A DNA stretch of 64,000 bases from Synechococcus sp. CS-1331 (lineage in GTDB: Bacteria > Cyanobacteriota > Cyanobacteriia > PCC-6307 > Cyanobiaceae), in NCBI GenBank assembly GCA_025127975.1, contig JAHLYQ010000018.1:1-64000 (forward strand), given 5' to 3'. Position 1 is the stretch's first letter. Each line of letters starts with the position of its first letter. The notes under the pieces were generated by a model that made no database searches, was not told the origin of the DNA, and saw only the letters and a list, made by a program, of their open reading frames with translations. The translations under genes were made by a program, and so were the position numbers. Of this stretch, positions 61,567 to 64,000 are shown piece by piece.

Positions 61567-62283
61567 TCACACCAGGCTATTAAGGGGCTGGCGGGCGGGC
61601 TCTTCTTCGGCAGCCGCTGCCTCTGGCAGGGTTTCGAGGCTGAAGCGATAGCCCTGCTGGCGCATGGTTTCGATGCCGCCTCCCTCGCCCAGGCCGGCCT
61701 GCTCGAGTTTGCGCCTTAGGGTGAGCACCTGGGTGTCCACCGAGCGGGGCCCACCGCTGAACGGGGGCCAGGCCATCCGCAACAACTCCTGGCGACTGCG
61801 CACCACTCCGGGGGGCATCAGCAGTGCACAAAGCAGGGCAAATTCCCGCGGACTCAACTCCACAGGTTGGTCGCGCAGGGTGACCTGGCGCAGCAGCACA
61901 TGGACTTCCAGGGGGCCGACGCAGACCCGCTCCTGCAGGCCACTGCCACTGCGACGCAGCAGGGTGCGGCAGCGGGCGGCCAGTTCCTCGAGGCCAAAGG
62001 GCTTGCGCAACACGTCGTCAGCACCCGCATCGAGCAGGGTGACGACCGGCTCGGAGCCCGTGCGGGCCGTGAGCACCATCACGGGGCAGCGCAGCTGGGC
62101 GGCCAGCCGCAGGGCCGAACTCTCATCCAGCAGTTCGGCGCTGATCAACAGATCCGGAGATTGGTCTTGACAGACCTCCAGGGCTTCCCGGGCGGTCGCC
62201 ACGGCCGCAGCCAGGTGGCCATCCTGACGCAGGCGCTGGGCCAACACCGTGCCCAGGGTGGCATGGGGATCCACCACAAGCAC
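61567..62283 (-). CDS. OmpR-type response regulator lacking the phospho-acceptor Asp
   Basis: A 238-residue protein from a GTG; no earlier standard start is in frame. The receiver shows VVDPHA and the Lys motif LRKPFG, but the phosphorylation-site segment reads SPDLLISAELLD where PDLVILDLMLP is usual, so the Asp is Ala. The winged-helix output domain is intact: VELSPREFALLCALLM, RSRQELLRMAWPP, RSVDTQVLTLRRKLEQAGLG, MRQQGYRF. It probably works without phosphorylation. A Glu-rich tail ends the protein. Confidence 0.85.
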   Translation of the reverse strand: MLVVDPHATLGTVLAQRLRQDGHLAAAVATAREALEVCQDQSPDLLISAELLDESSALRLAAQLRCPVMVLTARTGSEPVVTLLDAGADDVLRKPFGLEELAARCRTLLRRSGSGLQERVCVGPLEVHVLLRQVTLRDQPVELSPREFALLCALLMPPGVVRSRQELLRMAWPPFSGGPRSVDTQVLTLRRKLEQAGLGEGGGIETMRQQGYRFSLETLPEAAAAEEEPARQPLNSLV

Positions 62284-62489
62284 CCTCTGGGGCTGGTTTC
62301 CAGCCTGGGGAACCTGCTGACTGGTTGGAACTGGCGGAGTTGGAGAGCTGATGGTGAACGACCTATGACTTTTTTACGATAAGGGAAGTGGCCCGGGAAG
62401 GTGCGAATCAGCTGTGGGGGTGCCCCCACCTCCCCCGCTTCGCACCTGCTGGCCTAGGGGGGCAGAATGGGCCCAGGGCTGTTGACCCC

Positions 62490-62756
62490 ATGACCGCGAT
62501 CCAGCATCCAGACGCCATCCGCCACTTCCAATCCCTGTGTGATGCCTGCCAGGATCTGGCCCACCGCTTCCACAGCCCTGCCGAGCTGCGCCTCTATGCC
62601 GACGGCTATCTGCATGCCTTGAGACGCACCGCGGTGCTCGATCCGCTCAGCCAAAGACGACTAGAAGAGTTGATCGACCGCTGGATCATGGATCCCTCCA
62701 GCTTTCTCGGGCCAGACGGAGACCCCCGCATCCTCTACGAAACGGAGCGTCGCTGA
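62490..62756 (+). CDS. DUF6761-family cyanobacterial protein
   Basis: An 88-residue protein: MTAIQHPDAIRHFQSLCDACQDLAHRFHSPAELRLYADGYLHALRRTAVLDPLSQRRLEELIDRWIMDPSSF. The RHFQSL start, LRLYADGYL-ALR centre and EELI-RWI-DPS-F end match this small cyanobacterial family. Function unknown. The ATG at 62490 is used because upstream sequence is not protein-like. Confidence 0.78.
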   Translation: MTAIQHPDAIRHFQSLCDACQDLAHRFHSPAELRLYADGYLHALRRTAVLDPLSQRRLEELIDRWIMDPSSFLGPDGDPRILYETERR

Positions 62757-62763
62757 GGCGGCC

Positions 62764-63087
62764 TCAGCTGGCCAGGGCAACCTCGAGGGTCTCGCGCAGC
62801 TCTCCGGAGTTGTACATCTCGATCAGGATGTCGGAGCCACCGATGAATTCCCCTTTCACATAGACCTGTGGGATGGTGGGCCACTCGGAAAATTCTTTGA
62901 TGCCATTGCGTATCTCCGCATCGGAGAGGACGTCAAAGGTTTCAAACGGCACCCCAACGGAGTGCAGGATCTGCACCACGTTGTTGGAGAAGCCGCACTG
63001 GGGCATCAGCTTGTTGCCTTTCATGAACACGAAAACCGGGCTGGTGGCCAGCAGCTCTTCGATGCGTTGGCGGGTGGGGGCGTCCAT
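62764..63087 (-). CDS. grxD: Monothiol glutaredoxin (Grx4/GrxD type)
   Basis: A 107-residue protein with the CGFS active site in LMPQCGFSNNVVQIL, preceded by VFVFMKGNK. WPTIPQVYVKGEFIGGSDI is the glutathione-binding part. Such proteins carry [2Fe-2S] clusters, usually with BolA. The bolA gene lies immediately upstream, four bases away, supporting a joint complex in Fe-S trafficking. Confidence 0.95.
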   Translation of the reverse strand: MDAPTRQRIEELLATSPVFVFMKGNKLMPQCGFSNNVVQILHSVGVPFETFDVLSDAEIRNGIKEFSEWPTIPQVYVKGEFIGGSDILIEMYNSGELRETLEVALAS

Positions 63088-63091
63088 GGAA

Positions 63092-63325
63092 TCAGGCGGG
63101 GGTGGATGTTTGCAGGGCCAGGGCGTGGATTGCTTCGCTGGCCAGTTCTTGGCGCAGGGCGCCGTAGACCAGCTGATGCTGTCTGACACGGGTGAGGCCA
63201 CTGAAGGCCGAGGAGATCACCGTGACCTGCAGGTGGTCGCCGCCGCCGGTGAGGTCTTCGACCTCCACGGAGGCATCTGGCATGGCCAGGGTGATGGCGG
63301 CCTTCACCTGGTCGGGATGCACCAT
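63092..63325 (-). CDS. bolA: BolA-family protein
   Basis: A 77-residue protein: [61 protein letters not shown]. The GGDH-L-V and [12 protein letters not shown] segments with their His residues are the BolA hallmarks. It pairs with the CGFS glutaredoxin next door to bind a bridging Fe-S cluster. The two form an operon. Confidence 0.92.
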   Translation of the reverse strand: MVHPDQVKAAITLAMPDASVEVEDLTGGGDHLQVTVISSAFSGLTRVRQHQLVYGALRQELASEAIHALALQTSTPA

Positions 63326-63364
63326 CGGGCAATCAATGCGGCGAAGTTCTGGAATCTAAAGGGC

Positions 63365-63907
63365 TTAGCCGCCCGGTGACGCAGCTGCCCCGGCCGTGTA
63401 GGGGCTTGCGGCAAAGCCGATTTCCACCAGGCTCTGGTAGGCCTTGCGACCCTCTGGATTGGCCGGCGTCATTACCTTCACCACCTCTACCAATAGGGGC
63501 ACTGCCACCTCGGGCTGGTTCTGGCGGCGGAACACCGCGGCCAGGCGCAGGTTGGCCTGGGCCATGGCTTCAAGGGTCTCACGCCCCTTCTGGTCCATCT
63601 CTCGGGGGATGCGGGCATCGAGGCCGCGGAATGAACCGCTCAGGTCGCGGTAGAAGCCCAGCAGCCGGCGAGAGGCATCGCGGGCTTGGTCGTAATACTT
63701 GCGAGCCTCCGCCAGATTGCCGCTGGCAGCGGCGGCATCACCGCGGGCCAGCAGGGCCCTGACCCCGTCGAGGCTGAACGGGCTGGCAGATGATTCCAGC
63801 GCCCTCTGGGGTTCCTGTTGGGCCTGCACCGCAACTGGGGCCAGGAGGGTGGCCAGGGCCGTCAGGGCCATGCCCATAACGCAGAAGAGGTGGGTCGATC
63901 TCCGCAC
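63365..63907 (-). CDS. Secreted helical (TPR-like) protein
   Basis: A 180-residue protein from a GTG; an ATG at 63877 is equally likely. The signal peptide is FCVMGMALTALATLLAPVAVQAQ. The mature part is helical: LDGVRALLARGDAAAASGNLAEARKYYDQARDASRRLLGFYRDLSGSFRG, then AMAQANLRLAAVFRRQNQPEVAVPLLVEVVKVMTPANPEGRKAYQSLVEIG. It resembles tandem TPR-type hairpins in small periplasmic cyanobacterial proteins. Function unknown. Confidence 0.75.
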   Translation of the reverse strand: MRRSTHLFCVMGMALTALATLLAPVAVQAQQEPQRALESSASPFSLDGVRALLARGDAAAASGNLAEARKYYDQARDASRRLLGFYRDLSGSFRGLDARIPREMDQKGRETLEAMAQANLRLAAVFRRQNQPEVAVPLLVEVVKVMTPANPEGRKAYQSLVEIGFAASPYTAGAAASPGG

Positions 63908-63933
63908 AGCCAGCAGTCACAAGCGCCCTAACT

Positions 63934-64000
63934 CTAGGCGGCGAGTTCAAGGGCTCCGCGGGCCTGGCTTTCGGCCGCCTGCATCGCCTGGGCTAGCTGG
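63934..64000 (-). CDS. 3' end of a gene cut by the window edge
   Basis: Only the last 21 residues are visible: QLAQAMQAAESQARGALELA, then A and a TAG at 63934. The helical, Ala/Gln-rich sequence looks coding and the frame stays open to the edge. Product not identifiable. Confidence 0.5.
   Translation of the reverse strand, partial: QLAQAMQAAESQARGALELAA

Overview
The window is from a picocyanobacterium of the Synechococcus/Cyanobium group. Evidence is the GC-rich, densely packed chromosome and a set of oxygenic-photosynthesis genes: petG and psbY (both too short for routine gene calling), cytochrome cM, the Mg-chelatase subunit chlI, lycopene cyclase, carotenoid isomerase, a CAAD/CURT-like membrane protein, a cyAbrB regulator and several cyanobacteria-only families (DUF3370, DUF6761). 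Freshwater or brackish Cyanobium-like strains fit better than streamlined marine ones because of the GC content and the number of toxin-antitoxin genes, but this is inference.

Core left half (about 0.4-37.4 kb). A MazF-type toxin-antitoxin pair is followed by an MFS exporter, a DUF1400 esterase, an orphan peptide-type ABC substrate-binding protein with its permease, homoserine dehydrogenase and sufE. A tightly coupled leftward operon follows, in which stops and starts mostly overlap by 1-4 bases: cytM, a SpoU methyltransferase, a class-A-like serine hydrolase, a DUF3370 protein, chlI, ruvC and 5-formyl-THF cyclo-ligase. petG diverges from it. A second coupled set is trxA, a LOG-family protein, hisH and rsmD. 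Then come guaB3, a CAAD protein and a HcyBio protein, with gyrA reading the other way. A DUF1778/GNAT toxin-antitoxin cassette sits between gyrA and lycopene cyclase. A lower-GC island (27.2-30.6 kb: DUF4239-like, CadD-like, beta-helix and small secreted proteins) lies before a GH57 glucan enzyme and leuA. The rest of this half holds a sugar-type permease, a prohibitin, a Nudix hydrolase and a YdcF-like protein.

Integrative element (37,505-56,153). A 49-bp perfect direct repeat, carrying the 3' part of tRNA-Lys(UUU), bounds an 18.6-kb element. The intact tRNA and a tyrosine integrase lie at the right end and the displaced tRNA fragment at the left. The element has no structural phage genes. 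It has a recombination set (RecE/DUF3799-like nuclease, RecT, SSB, Rad52-type annealer, Gp157-like protein), nucleases (VRR-NUC, secreted SNase), regulators (an unusual N-terminal DNA-binding candidate, a WYL protein, cyAbrB, a small HTH/excisionase candidate), a Fic protein, two toxin-antitoxin pairs and several decayed genes (a DUF433 frameshift, and a DUF1651 gene with two amber codons). Short GGGTTCCC-type motifs at a fixed 12-bp period recur at both ends in front of element genes, suggesting an element-specific control circuit. The element's GNAT toxin-antitoxin pair has a close paralogue, with the same palindromic operator, on the chromosome 19 kb away.

Right flank (56.2-64 kb). A gamma-carbonic-anhydrase-like protein, psbY, carotenoid isomerase, a MarC protein, a glutamate decarboxylase broken by a 5-bp tandem duplication, small conserved proteins, a response regulator lacking the phospho-acceptor Asp, DUF6761, the glutaredoxin grxD with bolA, a secreted helical protein and the end of one further gene. 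All coordinates and motif calls were made by reading; no database search was run.
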